Shown: piece by piece, positions 33,794-56,625 of the stretch
How the letters are laid out: every line of letters begins with the position of its first letter
Numbering within the stretch: position 1 is the first letter of the stretch
NCBI RefSeq assembly: GCF_949628215.1
Contig: NC_134286.1
Span: 2,356,001-2,420,000 of the forward strand
DNA from: Phalacrocorax aristotelis
Taxonomy: Eukaryota > Chordata > Aves > Suliformes > Phalacrocoracidae
Reading direction: 5' to 3'
DNA length: 64,000 bases
The notes under the pieces: model-generated
Told to the model about the DNA's origin: nothing
Seen by the model: only the letters and a program-made list of their open reading frames with translations
Databases searched by the model: none
Program-made: the position numbers and the translations under genes

Positions 33794-35112
33794 ATCACAG
33801 AATCCCAGAATCCCAGGTTGGGAGGGACCTCAGGGATCATCTAGTCCAACCTTTCTAGGAAGAGCCCAGTCTAGACAAGATGGCCCAGCACCCTGTCCAG
33901 ACGGCTCTTAAAGGTGTCCAACGTGGCCGAGTCAACCCCTTCCCTGGGGAGATTATTCCAGTGGTGACTGTCCTCACTGTGAAACACTTCCCTCTTGTGT
34001 CCAACCGGGATCTCCCCAAGAGCAACTTGTGTCCATCCCCCTTGTCCTCTCCATGGGACTCCGTGTAAAAAGGGAGTCTCCATCTTCTTTGTAGCTGCCC
34101 CTTAAGCACTGGTACACGGTGATGAGATCCCCTCTAAGCCTCCTTTTCTCAAGGCTGAACAAACCCAGCTCTCCCAGCCTGTCCTCTATGGCAGCTTCCC
34201 AGTCCTCTGATCATCTTGGTGGCCCTTCTCTGGGCCGCTTCCAGCCTGACCACATCCTTTTTGCACAGCGGGGACCAGAACTGTACACAGCACTCCAGGT
34301 GTGGCCTGACAAGCTCTGAGTAGAGCGGCATAATGACTTCTTTATCTCTGCTGGTGATGCCCTTTTTGATGCAACCCAGCACCCTGTTGGAATTCTTGGC
34401 CGCAGCAGCCACTGTTCGCTCGTGTTGAGCTTTCTGTCCACCAGGACCCCCAGGTCCCTTTCCACAGAGCTGCTCTCCTGCCAGGTGGATCCTAGTCTGT
34501 GCTGCACTCCCAGATTATGTTTTCCCAGGTGCAAGACCTTACACTTCTCCTTATTCAACTTCATAAGATTCTTGCTGGCCCACTCTTCCAGCCTATCCAG
34601 CTCTCCCTGCAAAGCAGCTCTCCCTTCTGGAGTGCCTACTTCTCTGCTCAACTTGGTGTCATCAGCAAACTTCATCAGGCTACACTTGATGCCATTATCC
34701 AGATCACTTATGAAGATGTTGAATAACACTGGGCCCAATATCGATCCCTGGGGGACCCCACTAGTGACAGGTTGCCTGTTTGAGAAAGAGCTATTTACCA
34801 CCACCCTTTGGGTGCGGCCTGTCAGCCAGTTCCCCACCCGCTGCACAGACGCCTTGTCTAGGCCATAACACATCAATTTCTCCAGGAGGAGGCTGTGGGG
34901 GACTGTACCAAAGGCCTTGGAGAAGTCCAGGTAGACAATGTCCACCGCCCGCCCCATGTCAACCAGGCAAGTCACTTTGTCATAGAAGGCCACCAGGTTA
35001 GTCAAGCACAATCTGCCCTTAGTGAAGCCACGTTGGCTTTTCCCAATCACGTGCTTCAATTGACTTGTGATGGCCCCCAGGAGGATTCGTTCCATAACTC
35101 TCCCAGGGATTG
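33794..35112 (-). mobile_element. CR1 LINE copy with partial reverse-transcriptase frame
   Basis: The 3' end lies at the left edge, with ATCACAGAATCCCAGAATCC followed by the GGTTGGGAGGGACCTCAGGG stretch. The copy extends about 1.3 kb to the right and is 5'-truncated. On the - strand it encodes the second half of a CR1 ORF2 reverse transcriptase. The C-terminal part is spread over two further frames near 34149-34412 and 33871-34083, which shows frameshift decay. Confidence 0.9.
34211..35095 (-). pseudogene. CR1 ORF2 reverse transcriptase fragment
   Basis: A 294-codon open frame with non-LTR reverse-transcriptase hallmarks. These are the YLDFSKAFGTVPH motif with its catalytic Asp near residue 57, the SGVPQGSILGPVLFN motif at 112-126, and FADD at 143-146, so the catalytic Asp pair is intact. 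The N-terminal endonuclease and the first part of the polymerase are missing, and the C-terminus is frameshifted. It is a dead, 5'-truncated insertion. Confidence 0.85.
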
Positions 35113-38100
35113 ATAAAATGAGCTGTGTGTAAATATGAGCTATATGATATACAATAGTGGCCCAAAGATCTGATTTTGAGAAAGATCCAGTTACTTAAAG
35201 CCATCAAGAATAAAATAATAGCAATAAAAACCCAGAACACATCTGCAGCAGCTGCTTTGGTACCACCACTCGCTGTTGTAATGAGTTTGTTGGGACCAGC
35301 AACTGCCATGGGATTAACCTGTTTCACTCGCCCTTCTCTCTAAGCAGTAACTTGCACTTCAGAATTTAACTGTGTGGGTAGCGCTGCTGAAATAAAGAGA
35401 CAGAGGAAGACCCCATGAATTTCTCACAATTAAAAGAAAGGCACAAAGGAGAGTATTTGGGAAACTCGGGCTGAAAACATGACATTCCAGCTGAAAAAAA
35501 CAGAGGCACAGGGATCTTTGTTCCGCTTATCACCAGTTATTTCCTCCAGTGTTTCTTTAATGATGTCTGCTCTAGTAAAGACTCATCCATAGTCTCTCAA
35601 TACTGACAAATTACCCCCAAAAACATTTTATACTTCTTATATCGTTCCCTATTTCCTGAGACTGAACTCCATGCAAGGACTCCTGCTGACGCAAGCAGGC
35701 TCATTCATTTCCATTAACGAAACCCTCACCTTCCCAGAAGGAAGCAGGGATGGACACGATCATATTTCTGGATTAGGTCAGCCGACGTGAGGTGACTTTG
35801 GTTCAGCCTCCTGAAGGCTCAACCCTTGTCTGAGGGTCTGCTCCACCAGAGCCCGGGCAACCACAGGAGAAAAGCAACAGAAACGTCCTGCCTCATCATC
35901 CTTCCGGTAGCTACAAGGGGAGTGACCACATGGCTTGGTGGCCCGGTGGGCTCCTAAGCCTTGTGCTGCATGTAGGAATAATTCCAGGTATGACGGAGAC
36001 TGCTTTGGGCCATCAATATATCTTCATTTAGGATTGTCATCATCCTCCTCTTCAGAGAGCAACCTTCAGCCAACAGGAGGAAGTGCCTGATCCAGGCTCA
36101 GACGCATCCATCTGACACACTAAGGGCTAGATTTAACGTAGGACTGGGGTTTCTAAGAATTCAGCATTGCCTGAATCTCTCTGAGAAGAGCGTACACTGG
36201 TTCTAAAACCCGGGGAAGGGATAAGGCTGTCACTGCCCCTCCCTGTAAGTACTGCCCTTGCCTAAGGAGGAAGGAAAACTGTTAAAATTCCTCCTTAATT
36301 TAAGTGGGGATTTGAATGCCTGTTTCTCCTTGCTAGGAAAATGCCCTCGGCTAGTCTGTATGAGGACAGTCTCTGCTCCTCCATCAAAGCAGCGGGAGGA
36401 AAAAGAAAAGATCGCAGCCCACTAGGCTGGTCCTGGGTACAGGAACAGACACGAACATGACTTTTGGTGGTTAGTGCTGTCTCCTCAAAGGGGAAGACCT
36501 GGGTGCTTGTTCCTGCTTCCAGCTCTATTTCTGTATCTTACGTCAAGCCAACATGGGATATGCTCTGTAAACATCACCAGCTGCTGCTAGGGTTTAGGTG
36601 GGGTATTTTGGTGGCAGTTAGCACTCCATTTTAAGGGATCTCCATCCTGCCTGTGTGTGGGCAATGACTGAGCAATGGCTACTTCTAAGAAAGCCAGTCC
36701 CGCAACATGCCCAGACATCCCCAGAGCCTGTTTCAGCATGCGCTAGACCTTAAAAAAAGTCCTCATCCCAGTCAGAGCCAGTGCTCAGTTCTGGGCGCAC
36801 ACAGAGGTGCCAACATGAAGTTAAAGGGAGAGGAAAAATGAAGCCTCTTGGAGGTTAGGTACTGCCAGTCAGCAAGTGGCTGAGCTACAATCATCTAGAT
36901 TATAATTTCTGATGTCACTCTGCTTAAGTTTCCTTCCACCCCCGCTTTTTTCCCCTAAACCTAGAATTCAGATAAAAAACACAAAAAACCCTAGAATAAC
37001 CAACAACAGTAAGACAAACAGAAATGACACAACCGATTGTCATGTCATATTGTGAGAATTAACAAATCTCTGAACTCATCTGCCTACCCATCTTCCCAGT
37101 GGGCTCAACAGTGGTGTAAGAAAGGACTGTCTTGGTAGGGCTCCAGCTAAGTAAAGGTCATGGCTTTTATCAACACAACGCGCAGCCACCAGCAGTCTGC
37201 TCCAAGCACCCAACGCCAGCCTCGCCTCCCCGGAGTCCCAGAGGTAAAAACTCTAAAGTCTGTAATCCACCCAAACTTGGCTGCCTCGTTACTCTGATCT
37301 ACTGTCAGCATGCTTATCAGTCCTGTGGTTCAGTGCCATTAACTTGCACAAACTCCACTATTATATGACATAGTTGATATTTAAAGAAATGGTAACTCCT
37401 TGTGGTCAGACAGAGGTCTGTGCAGCTAGAGAGAAAGTTCCCAGGAGACCTATGTAAAGTAGAAGCCAAAACTCATATGGCTTTGAGTTTCTAGTTTAAC
37501 AAGGGGTTTCCTATTTAAGTGAATTAACGCTAACCATCAAAGCCCCACATCCCAGCCTGTTCCTGTTGGTTAACAGTCTATAAAATCCACTGCAGCACTA
37601 TCCCAAGCCCAAAGACGACAGCAGCACTGCTGCCCGTGCTGGCACGGTGCCGTTCCTGTGAGTTCCTTCACCCAAAGTTTCTCCCTCTGGGTTCGTTTGC
37701 CCCTCACTGACCCAGCCCAGGTGTCACCCATGGGACACCAAACCCCTGGTGGCATCTAGCTCAAAAGCTCTTTGGCTGCTTCCTGGATCTTCTACGGCAG
37801 CCACCGGCTTGGGACTGGGCCCTGTTCTCCCTAAAGGGCAGCAAAGGAGGTATTTACCCTCCAGCCCCTCATTACATTGTTACACTTAAATAAAGCCACG
37901 GGCTATTCCAGACTCCAGACTATGCCGACCGCAGGATGGAGTTGTCCTTTGCAATATAGCTACGAATTCCAGGAAATCTCTTACAACCAAGTCAAACAGT
38001 TCCCTATTACTGGTAAAGGGGATGTGGTGCCATCCCCCCAGGAAGCAGATCACCCCTCGTGCCTCAGCCCCCGGGTGCTCTCCCCACCGGGGCCACAGGC

Positions 38101-39034
38101 ACCATGCTGCACGTCTGCCCATCACACGGGAGGGATGCAACCACCGGTGCTGCCACGGATGGGGAAGCGGGATGGTTTGGTGTGGGGCAAATAATCCCAC
38201 TACTCACCAGGATACAAGGCAGCCTCGAACAACTGCCTCGCTTCCCACGGGTGCGCAACCTTTTGCAGTCATGTAATGTGGGCAATGCTGCACAGCACTT
38301 ACTTTTAAGGTCTTCTCCCATTACCCAAGAGCTCTTTGTTTGGCAGTTGGTCAAAACCCACAAGTTCAGCATAAAGGAAAATTGTTCCTGGAAATCAAAA
38401 TCCCTTTGGAGATGCACCTGCCCCCTGGCAACACTGCCAGCACCCACCATGCAAGCACGATACTAAAGCCAACTTGACACCAAACTGGCTGGATATTTGC
38501 AGTTGAAAAGAAATAAAAAAGCCAACTGTAAACTATAGAAATAAGTGGGCTGAATATGGAACTAAACACTGAAGAAATCCCAGATTCAAGCCCTGCTGAT
38601 GATTTTGATACTGCTGGGCTTTGCTCTCAAACAGCTGTTGCACTAAAGCACATCCATGCACTTCTGAAGCTTGCTCTGAATTGTATTTGGCGAATAGAAG
38701 GCATTCCTATGCTGGCTCAAGGCCAGGCCTGAGACCAACGCTGGGCCAAAACACATATAAGCTCTCCACAGCTCAGTGCTGAGCCCTAAGGGATTGGTAG
38801 TCAGCGTTTGCAGGGGCCTCATGAAGGTGAGTTTGCCTCCTTTTGCACAGGAAAAAAGTAGGCAGCCCTTTGTAGATGCATCAGATGGGGACCACAACAC
38901 TGTCTGCTCAAAGGCAAGAGTACGAATGCCAAAGCAATGATACAAGGCTGAGATTTTATGGCTTTAAATAATACATCCATGCCCGAGACAGGTGTGCTCT
39001 TCACTGGGTATAAACCTGGCTGGCTGGCCGAGCC
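35113..39034. other. Intergenic between two CR1 copies
   Basis: No gene or repeat recognised. It separates two CR1 copies in opposite orientation and is the gap between the convergent genes GPR174 and ITM2A. Confidence 0.45.
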
Positions 39035-40026
39035 CCGAGAGTTGTGGGGAGCGGAGCTAAATCCAGCGGGCGGCTGGTCACGAGCGGGGCTCCCCAGGGC
39101 TCGGTGTTGGGGCCAGTCTTGTTTAATGTCTCTATCAGTGATGTGGGTGAGAGGATCGAGTGCGCCCTCAGTGAGTTTGCAGGTGACACAAAGCTGGGCA
39201 GGAACGTCAATCTGCTCAGGGGCAGGAAGGCTCTGCAGGGGCACCTGGGCAGGCTGGATCGATGGGCCGAGGTCAGCTGGATGAGGTTTAACAAGGCCCA
39301 GTGCCGGGTCCTGCCCTTGGGTCACACCAACCCCAGGCAGCGCTCCAGGCCTGGGGCAGAGGGGCTGGGAAGTGCCCGGCGGAGAAGGCCCTGGGGGTGC
39401 TGGCTGACAGCCGGCTGGGCATGAGCCATCAGTGCCCGGGTGGCCAAGGAGGCCACCAGCCCCCGGGCTTGTGTCAGCACTGGGGTGGCCAGCAGGAGCC
39501 AGGCAGGGATGGGGCCCCTGTGCTCGGCCCTGGGGAGGCCCCACCTCGAATGCTGGGCTCAGGTTTGGGCCCCTCGGGACAAGAAGGGCCTTGAGGGGCT
39601 GGAGCGTGTCCAGAGAAGGGCAGCGGGGCTGGGGCAGGGTCTGGAGCACAAGTGTGCTGGGGGGCGGCTGGGGGAGCTGGGGGGGGTTTAGCCTGGAGAA
39701 GGGGAGGCTGAGGGGAGCCCTTCTCACTCTCTGCAGCTGCCTGAGAGGGGCTGGAGTGAGGGGGGGGGTTGGTCTCTGCTCCCAAGTCACCAGGGACAGG
39801 GCGAGAGGGAACAGCCTCAAGCTGCATCAGGGGAGGTTTAGGTTGGAGATGAGGGAAAATGTCTTCCCTGCCAGAGGTGTCAGGCCCTGGCACAGGCTGC
39901 CCAGAGAGGTGGGGGAGACACCGTCCCTGGGGGGTTCAAAAACATGTGACGCCTGGGGGTGCTGGGTTGGGGATTGGAGTTGATGATCTTAGAGGTCTTT
40001 TCCAACCTTAATGAGTCTATGATTCC
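39035..40026 (+). mobile_element. CR1 LINE copy, sense on + strand
   Basis: It begins within ORF2 and runs to the CR1 3' terminus, with GAGGTCTTTTCCAACCTTA followed by ATGAGTCTATGATTC. Remnant ORF2 motifs are visible at 39044-39424, including [15 protein letters not shown]. The catalytic FADD has become FAGD, so this copy could not encode an active polymerase. It is unusually GC-rich, with short internal deletions relative to the intact CR1 pattern. Confidence 0.9.
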
Positions 40027-43000
40027 TCAGTGTGATAGCCACAACCAGCACAACCTCAACTATGTGGAACAGTGTGTGAGGGCAACAGGGCAAAACAGGT
40101 CCCTCCAACCATGTGCCCTATGAGGGTGTGATGCTTTTCATAGGGGATAGGGGCCCAGCCTCCAAGCACAAGCCCCAGCTCACCTGAACATCAGTGTTCA
40201 GTTGTAGATCCCAGCTCACCAGCAAGGACCCATCTTTTCTTTGTAGCAGTGGAGGTTTTTGGCTAGCGGTTTTTGTTTGGCTGTTTTGGGTTGGTGGTTT
40301 TTTTTTTTTTCCAATGTAAATGAACACACAGAAGAGGAAGAAAATCAAAGGACTCTGAGAAAGCAAAGAGAAGGGTTTTGTAGAGGGGCGCCATTAGCTC
40401 CATTAAAAAACAACAAATATTGTGAGTCTGCAAATAGACTAGATACCTGCAGTACCTATCTGCAAACAGGGTATTTACAGAAGAAATACAAAAGTTGTTG
40501 AGATCTGGAGCTCACCTCTTTCTGTTACACTCATGGCACTCAGCCAGAAACTGCTTTCCCCCCAGTTAGTATGAGTCATTTCCCTATTGAAAATCAAGGG
40601 TCTTAAATCTACACTAAAAATAGGGCCTCAAAAATACACCAGCAGTCAGCAATTCTGGGTGGAAGCTCTCCTCAACCCATACACACTTCTACTTCCCGGC
40701 CACCTCCACCCAAGCAAGCCTTTACCATAGAGGACACTTTCAGGCAGTCAGTAACAGGAGACTGTCTTTGGGGTGTCATTCCTGCTTCCCAACCACCCAG
40801 ATACCCACCCCATTCAGTGGTGGTTTGTGAGCTCTCAAGAGCAGTTAACACTGAAGCTTTGACAGGAGCAGAAAGAAGTCAGACCTCAAGGAGCACAGCT
40901 TATACGGCAGCACAGATGTACCAGATAAGTAGAAACGTCTTCTTTTCAGACTAGAACCTGAAGTGAAAAGCCAGCAGGTAGAGCTCAGCTCACAACCAGG
41001 GATGTGCTACGGTTCACTTTGTGTGAAAGGCTGATCCCACCCTCCTCCTTTTTAAAAAAAAAAAAAAAAAAAAAGCCAAAAACAAACAAAAAAAACCATG
41101 ACTTGAGGCAGCAAAGCCGTATCTGCTTCCAACTTCACACTGGGCAATAAGACACCCTGGTTAAGGGTAGGGTAGCCTGGAATGGTGGCTTCTACATCCC
41201 TCTTATTTTTCTAAAGATTAAGGATTAACTAGTGAAACAGGCTAAGAATGTGAGATGACAAGGAAGCTATGACCAAAGTGCAGAGAAACCAAAGTACTAA
41301 ATTAGTTATTGTCAAGTGAGAGTAGTGCACGGTTACCACTGATATCACTACCAAAAACCCCTACGCACCCCATCCCTACCAATGGATTTTTGATCATCAA
41401 GCAGAAACTGTATGTTTATCTATCCATGGATCTATTCCTGATTAATCCCGCACGCAGGCGCTCTCGGTCCAGAATAAAAGCACCTGGTTCCACTCCAACA
41501 AGGGATTAGGTTTGTAGGAAGGAAGCTCCTTGTTCCAGAAAGTCAGGTGTCCACACATGGGCTTAACCCGGAACAGCTTCAAACATCAACAAGGCCTAAA
41601 ATGGGACAGCTCAGGAGAGCCTGAACACTTCTTTAAGAGACACACAACATCTACACCCACAGTCAGAGCAACTTTTAGGAGAGTAAATTCACTTTCACAT
41701 TTGTAAATGTAGAACTCCAAGGTGTCACAACACAAAAGAGAAAATGCACTTTAGTAAACAAAATAGTTGAACTATAAGAAACAGTTTCCTTTGGAGGTGG
41801 AGTGCTAGGTGGAGTCTTTAATTATTCTCAAGACAGGAAATACACCCGTTTATACTGCCTAGGTAATATCGGATATATAGACATAATGAAGAAATAATTT
41901 TAATGAAATAATGTGACTGCAATTATACATATTATAATTATTCTGGTTGCAGTCTCGAAGCTTCAGCCAGTGCCAGCATTTGGGCTCTGTGCCATAGCTG
42001 GCAGCCAAGCCATCCCCCACACAGCTCAAAATTAGGACAGTCAAAGCAGCTTTAATCCTTCCAAGCCCGACCCCAAGCGCAGCCCTCCCAGAGCAGTAAT
42101 TCAGCTGTATGGCTAGCTACCGTGCCACGGCGGAGGCTCCATGGACTGAACTGCATCTATCTGGCCCTACAAATGTTCTCTTCTAGGGTTATTTTTCAGT
42201 TCAGGGCATGGCAGGGGAAAGTGGGATGAAATGCAACAGACTGGGGAAGCGGTACGGTAGAAGAGGGCGTCTTTAGTTAAACAATCATAATGTTTTCCTT
42301 CTTTTTAGCCTTCCTGAGTACTTCAGAGAAGACTGAGAAATAAAAGCATCAACCTATGAAACCGAAAGCTGGCAGCAGCTCGATCATTAACGAGCGGACT
42401 GTCCGATCCAGCCCACCCGACTGCAGGCAGAGCTGCCGCAGCTGGGGAAGAGTGAATCCCAGACAAAGGAGGACAGTTTAAATATAGCAACCCAGAATTT
42501 CTCAGGGGAATTCAGAGTGATTTCAGCACTCTGATATTTCTGCCACCATTCACCATAAACTCTACTACACATGTCTGAATTTTCAGTAGCTTTCCCTGTG
42601 ATGCCAATAACTAATGAAGCCCACAGAAGTAAGCCCAGTCTTGCTGAAGCCCTAGCAGGCTCTTCAGCCTCCAGGCACCTGCATACACACGTGACTTTCG
42701 CTGTGGGTGAGGTGAGAGTTTTTCCTCAGCCCATGGCTGGGCTGCAACAGCCCATAGCAGAGAGTTGAGCTTACTGTGAGAAGTATCTCACTTTTAGACA
42801 ACCAGTTTATCAAGCCCAAGGTGCTAAAGCTCTGTTTTATATCAGGTTGAGGCCTCAGCACATCTTTCAAAGGTCTCCACACTGTCCCCATTCTTTCTTC
42901 CCTGGATCTTCATCTCGAGGTATTTATACATGTAAATAACAGGTTAATTCCTGCGAACTTTTACACAGTCAGGCTGGAGGAAACTGCAGTTCCAGTGTAG

Positions 43001-45484
43001 ATCAACACCTACTCTAATTTAAGAGTCTGTCACAGGCACCACCACTCACCGCCCAAATCTTAGCAGTCACACTCAGACAGAAAGCTGTCGGGCTTCTGCA
43101 AAGGTCAGCAGCATCTCCACCAAGTAACAAAGTCAAGTTTGGTCTTAATTGTGAGTCCTCTCTTTGATTAGAATACTTAAACTTGAAAAAAACTCACCTG
43201 TAATGCTGGGAGAGGAACCATCCAAAGCTGTGGACTGTCAGCTTAACATTCATAAAAGGTATTTAAAACTTATATCTAAATATACTGTGTCAGAAAAATA
43301 ACGTGCAAGCTAGAGTGAAGATAACTTGTCAAGAAGCAAATGCACAGGTACTGCCAGTTGTCCTGCACACGCTAGTTGCTTTTTCGGTAAACACACCTGT
43401 AAACAGAAGCTGCTATGGTCAGTAAGTTTGCATTTGCGTCTTGGTAATGTTATCCCTTCAGTTACCACGCCTATGTTTGAAGCACAGTCTTACTCAGGTG
43501 TTTAATAGGGTTTTACACAGGTTACAGTTGTATTGCAAAAACGTTCTTTACCTTAAAAAAAAATATCTAAGCAAAGACACCAAATACTACCTAGAAGAAG
43601 CTTTCGTCAAACCATTTTTAGGTTTAATTTTGGCAAAATAGCTGAAAATCTGTACACTAAAATACATACACCAAGTTTATTAGTTACACGCACTTTACAT
43701 CCAAGCGCTTGCTGCCTGTGCCATCTACTGGCGCAAAGGACTCCTCTGACTCGCACCCCCTCCTGCTTCCTACAGACCAGCCGAACACAGGAGCTGCTCA
43801 AACTGAGAGACGGCATTAGAAGATCCCAGGAATAGCGGCTGTTTTCACAAAAGCAACCTTAAGACTGTAGTCCTTTGATTTGAATGCCCACCCCCAGCAT
43901 AACGTGCTTAGGGACAGACAACGACCTAGCACACCGCACACATGACCGAAACTTCAGCTACTTTCTCAATGCAAGAGCGCCAAGCAGGTAAGAACAGTCT
44001 GTTCCTTTGAGCATGCTGGCTTATTGCCTAGAACATCTAATAAGCTTTTAAGGAACTGACTTAATTTCTTTTAAAATCTTTACCAGACAAAAGGTAAGAG
44101 ACACTGTTTCTGCCTATCCAGAAGCACATCTAGCATTCCTGCCCCATGCCTCAAGGTAGCCAGCAGGTTAAAGGCTTGTATAGTGAGAGCCACCCGCCGC
44201 ACCGTCACTCAGAGCTGGAAGGGAGAATTTCTGATTTGTTTTGTTTTCAATAAAGTCAAGCCTCAACGCTGCAAGCAGATGCTTCTTGCTCTCTGCAACT
44301 AACATATTTCCAAACCCTTCCACCCAAAACGACCAAACCAAAACTAGGCAGCCAACCCACCCTCGTTATCCCCTCAGACAATCCGGAGGAGGAGGAGGAG
44401 ATCACCATGACAGTAACTTGCCCAAGCACATAGCAAGTCCGTAGCAGAAACTTGTCAGTGCAGCTGCTTCCCCCAGTAACACATACCTGACTCTCAGTGA
44501 CACTAATTAGAGCTTTCCATGGCATTCTAGTTCAGTAAAGTTAAGTACATAACAAAACACACTCCTACACTTACTGTTTTAGAGCCAAGCAGACCAAAGC
44601 CCTGGTTCTGGGGCACGTCCTCTGCATCGTCATACACCTCGGGAGCAGAGCTGCGCTAGTTTCCACGACCAGGCAGCAGAATTCCCTACCGCCCAGAAGC
44701 CACCCTCTGCTCCTTTCCTCTGCACGGTTTCACATGACAGCTGAGGGCAGCTACTCCTACAGTCACTTCTCACTCCCCGGTTCTTAGTGCAGAAGGCCTG
44801 CTCGCTGTTTTACTTCCAGCTGTACCATCAGTGTTACATTCCAGGAAAACCAGAAGGGTCCCATACATAGTCTAGCTCTCTGAGCAACCACTCACAGAAA
44901 TTCCACTGCAGCGCTCTCCTAGCTCTGCACCTAAAGCACTGCAAAGCTCATAGGTAAATGCTGAAAGGTGTTACAATAAGCTGATTAACACTCTGCTGCC
45001 TTTGTCCATTATGATACGCTAAAAAGACTTCTCATCACACTGCCATAAATACGCTGAGAAAAGTGTACCTTTAATTACCAGCCTCATCAACACTAATATT
45101 CAAATGGACGAATCACAGAAGGCATCCTTCCTTTGCTACACCACAACTGCCAGTTACTGCCCATGTGCTGGGAACTCCGCTCAATTTACATCACTAAGCA
45201 CCTCTGAGAATTGCCTGCTGGGGGATCAAGTCTGAAGCCAGATGTCTTTTCTTCCCTCTGTTCCCCAAGTTTGTTTTGCATCTGAAAGCATTCCCACAGC
45301 AACAGGAGGAGGGAATTCGACTTCACAAGCTGAAAAAGAGGTGAGGGTAAGAGGGGTAAAGAGCACTGCATGCTGCCCCAGGCCCATAACCATCGCTTCC
45401 CCGACATGGGCCATAACCCAGCGTACTGCGCTCTTGCCTTTCAGCGCCATGAAGTCACACAAACGCCAAAGTTTTAGAGAAACA
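40027..45484. other. Intergenic downstream of ITM2A
   Basis: No coding gene recognised. A 21-nt A-run lies at 41054-41074, and small T-runs and GGA triplets occur at about 40300 and 44386-44400. Composition is moderately AT-rich. Confidence 0.45.
41054..41074. repeat. Poly(A) homopolymer of 21 nt
   Basis: An uninterrupted A run with no retroposon body visible beside it. Confidence 0.8.
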
Positions 45485-45490
45485 TTTATT
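45485..45490 (-). terminator. ITM2A: ITM2A poly(A) signal candidate
   Basis: TTTATT on the + strand is AATAAA on the - strand, about 975 nt past the ITM2A stop. That gives a 3' UTR length similar to mammalian ITM2A mRNA as I recall it. Cleavage would fall near 45460-45475. Confidence 0.5.
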
Positions 45491-46145
45491 ATAGGGTTGC
45501 AGAATTTATGCCAATATAAAGTCCCTTAATAAAACTCTCAGGTTCATCAACTGCAGGACACTAACTCTTCGGTATCTTTATACTGCAGCTTTCAAAAGAG
45601 AGGAACAATGCTCTGACTGCAGTAGTAACGTTACTTGCTCATAAAAAGTTGATCTAAAAAGTTTATATAAGCCAGAGTAGTTTAAGTTTACAACTACAGT
45701 CACATTCACAAGTGAGCTATACCAGAACAGATTCTTGAAATAGGCAGTTACAGGATAAACCAATTCATAACCAAAAATACTGACAAGCTTTAAGAGCAAC
45801 TCTATCTGAATCTAACAACCAAATACCACAAAACCAAACAAAATGTAGAAGAATTAAATGTAAGCTCGGGGAAGGTTCCAAATATACATACGAATTCAAT
45901 ACAGTAATTGCACAAAATGAAAGAGGGTAGTGTTAAAGGTTTATGATCACTGAGGTTGGATTTTACATGCTTCACACATGGTAGTTAAAACAAAGCTTTA
46001 ATGATACGCATCAGAAGGTTTTTTAGCTGGGATACGGAGTGCAGAGCTATTCTACAGAAGTACACAAGATGTGCAAACCACAGACTAATATTAATCATTC
46101 TGTGAAAGTTAAGGTGAATAGAATTGGTTCCAGCCAAGGAATTGG

Positions 46146-46171
46146 TTAACTTTTTTATATATATATATTTT
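46146..46171. repeat. TA repeat in ITM2A 3' UTR
   Basis: A short TATATA run flanked by T-runs, within the predicted 3' UTR of ITM2A. Confidence 0.6.
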
Positions 46172-46463
46172 TCTGCCATTCCCAGATTACACTAAATCAA
46201 ACACATTCAACAGATAAACTGATATTAACCTTCTAAAAAAGGAAAACCAACCTTACTCAAACTTAAGTTTTACATGAGACAACTAAAAAGTTATACCAAG
46301 GATCAAAAGAAAGCTGAAATGGTGACTTTGTCTTTTGAAATACAAGCAATACACAGAAAATGCATAAGGCTTTTGATTATCACTGCACATTTTAAGAAGT
46401 CGATGTCTAATGCTCAGACTTCTCAATGAAGGTGTGAACTAGTCACCTCCCATCCAACACCTT

Positions 46464-56425
<9,962 letters not shown>

Positions 56426-56614
56426 GGCGCCGCTGCTGCGTTCCGCCGCCTCCCCGCTGAAGAGACTCCGGGCGGAGGGGTGGGGCGAACTGACCCGGCC
56501 ACGCCCCCTCCCCGCCGCCACGCCCCACCCCGCCGAGCTCCGCCTCTCGGGAGGGTGCGGGAGGCGCGCCCCCTGCCGGCCGGGCGGTTCACAATGGGGA
56601 GGCGGGAGGGCGGG

Positions 56615-56625
56615 AAGATGGCGGC
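56615..56625 (+). promoter_or_regulatory. YY1-type motif upstream of ITM2A
   Basis: A second exact AAGATGGCGGC in the same orientation, about 190 nt upstream of the ITM2A ATG. YY1 sites near start sites often set promoter direction. This orientation points to the + strand, opposite to ITM2A. Confidence 0.5.
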
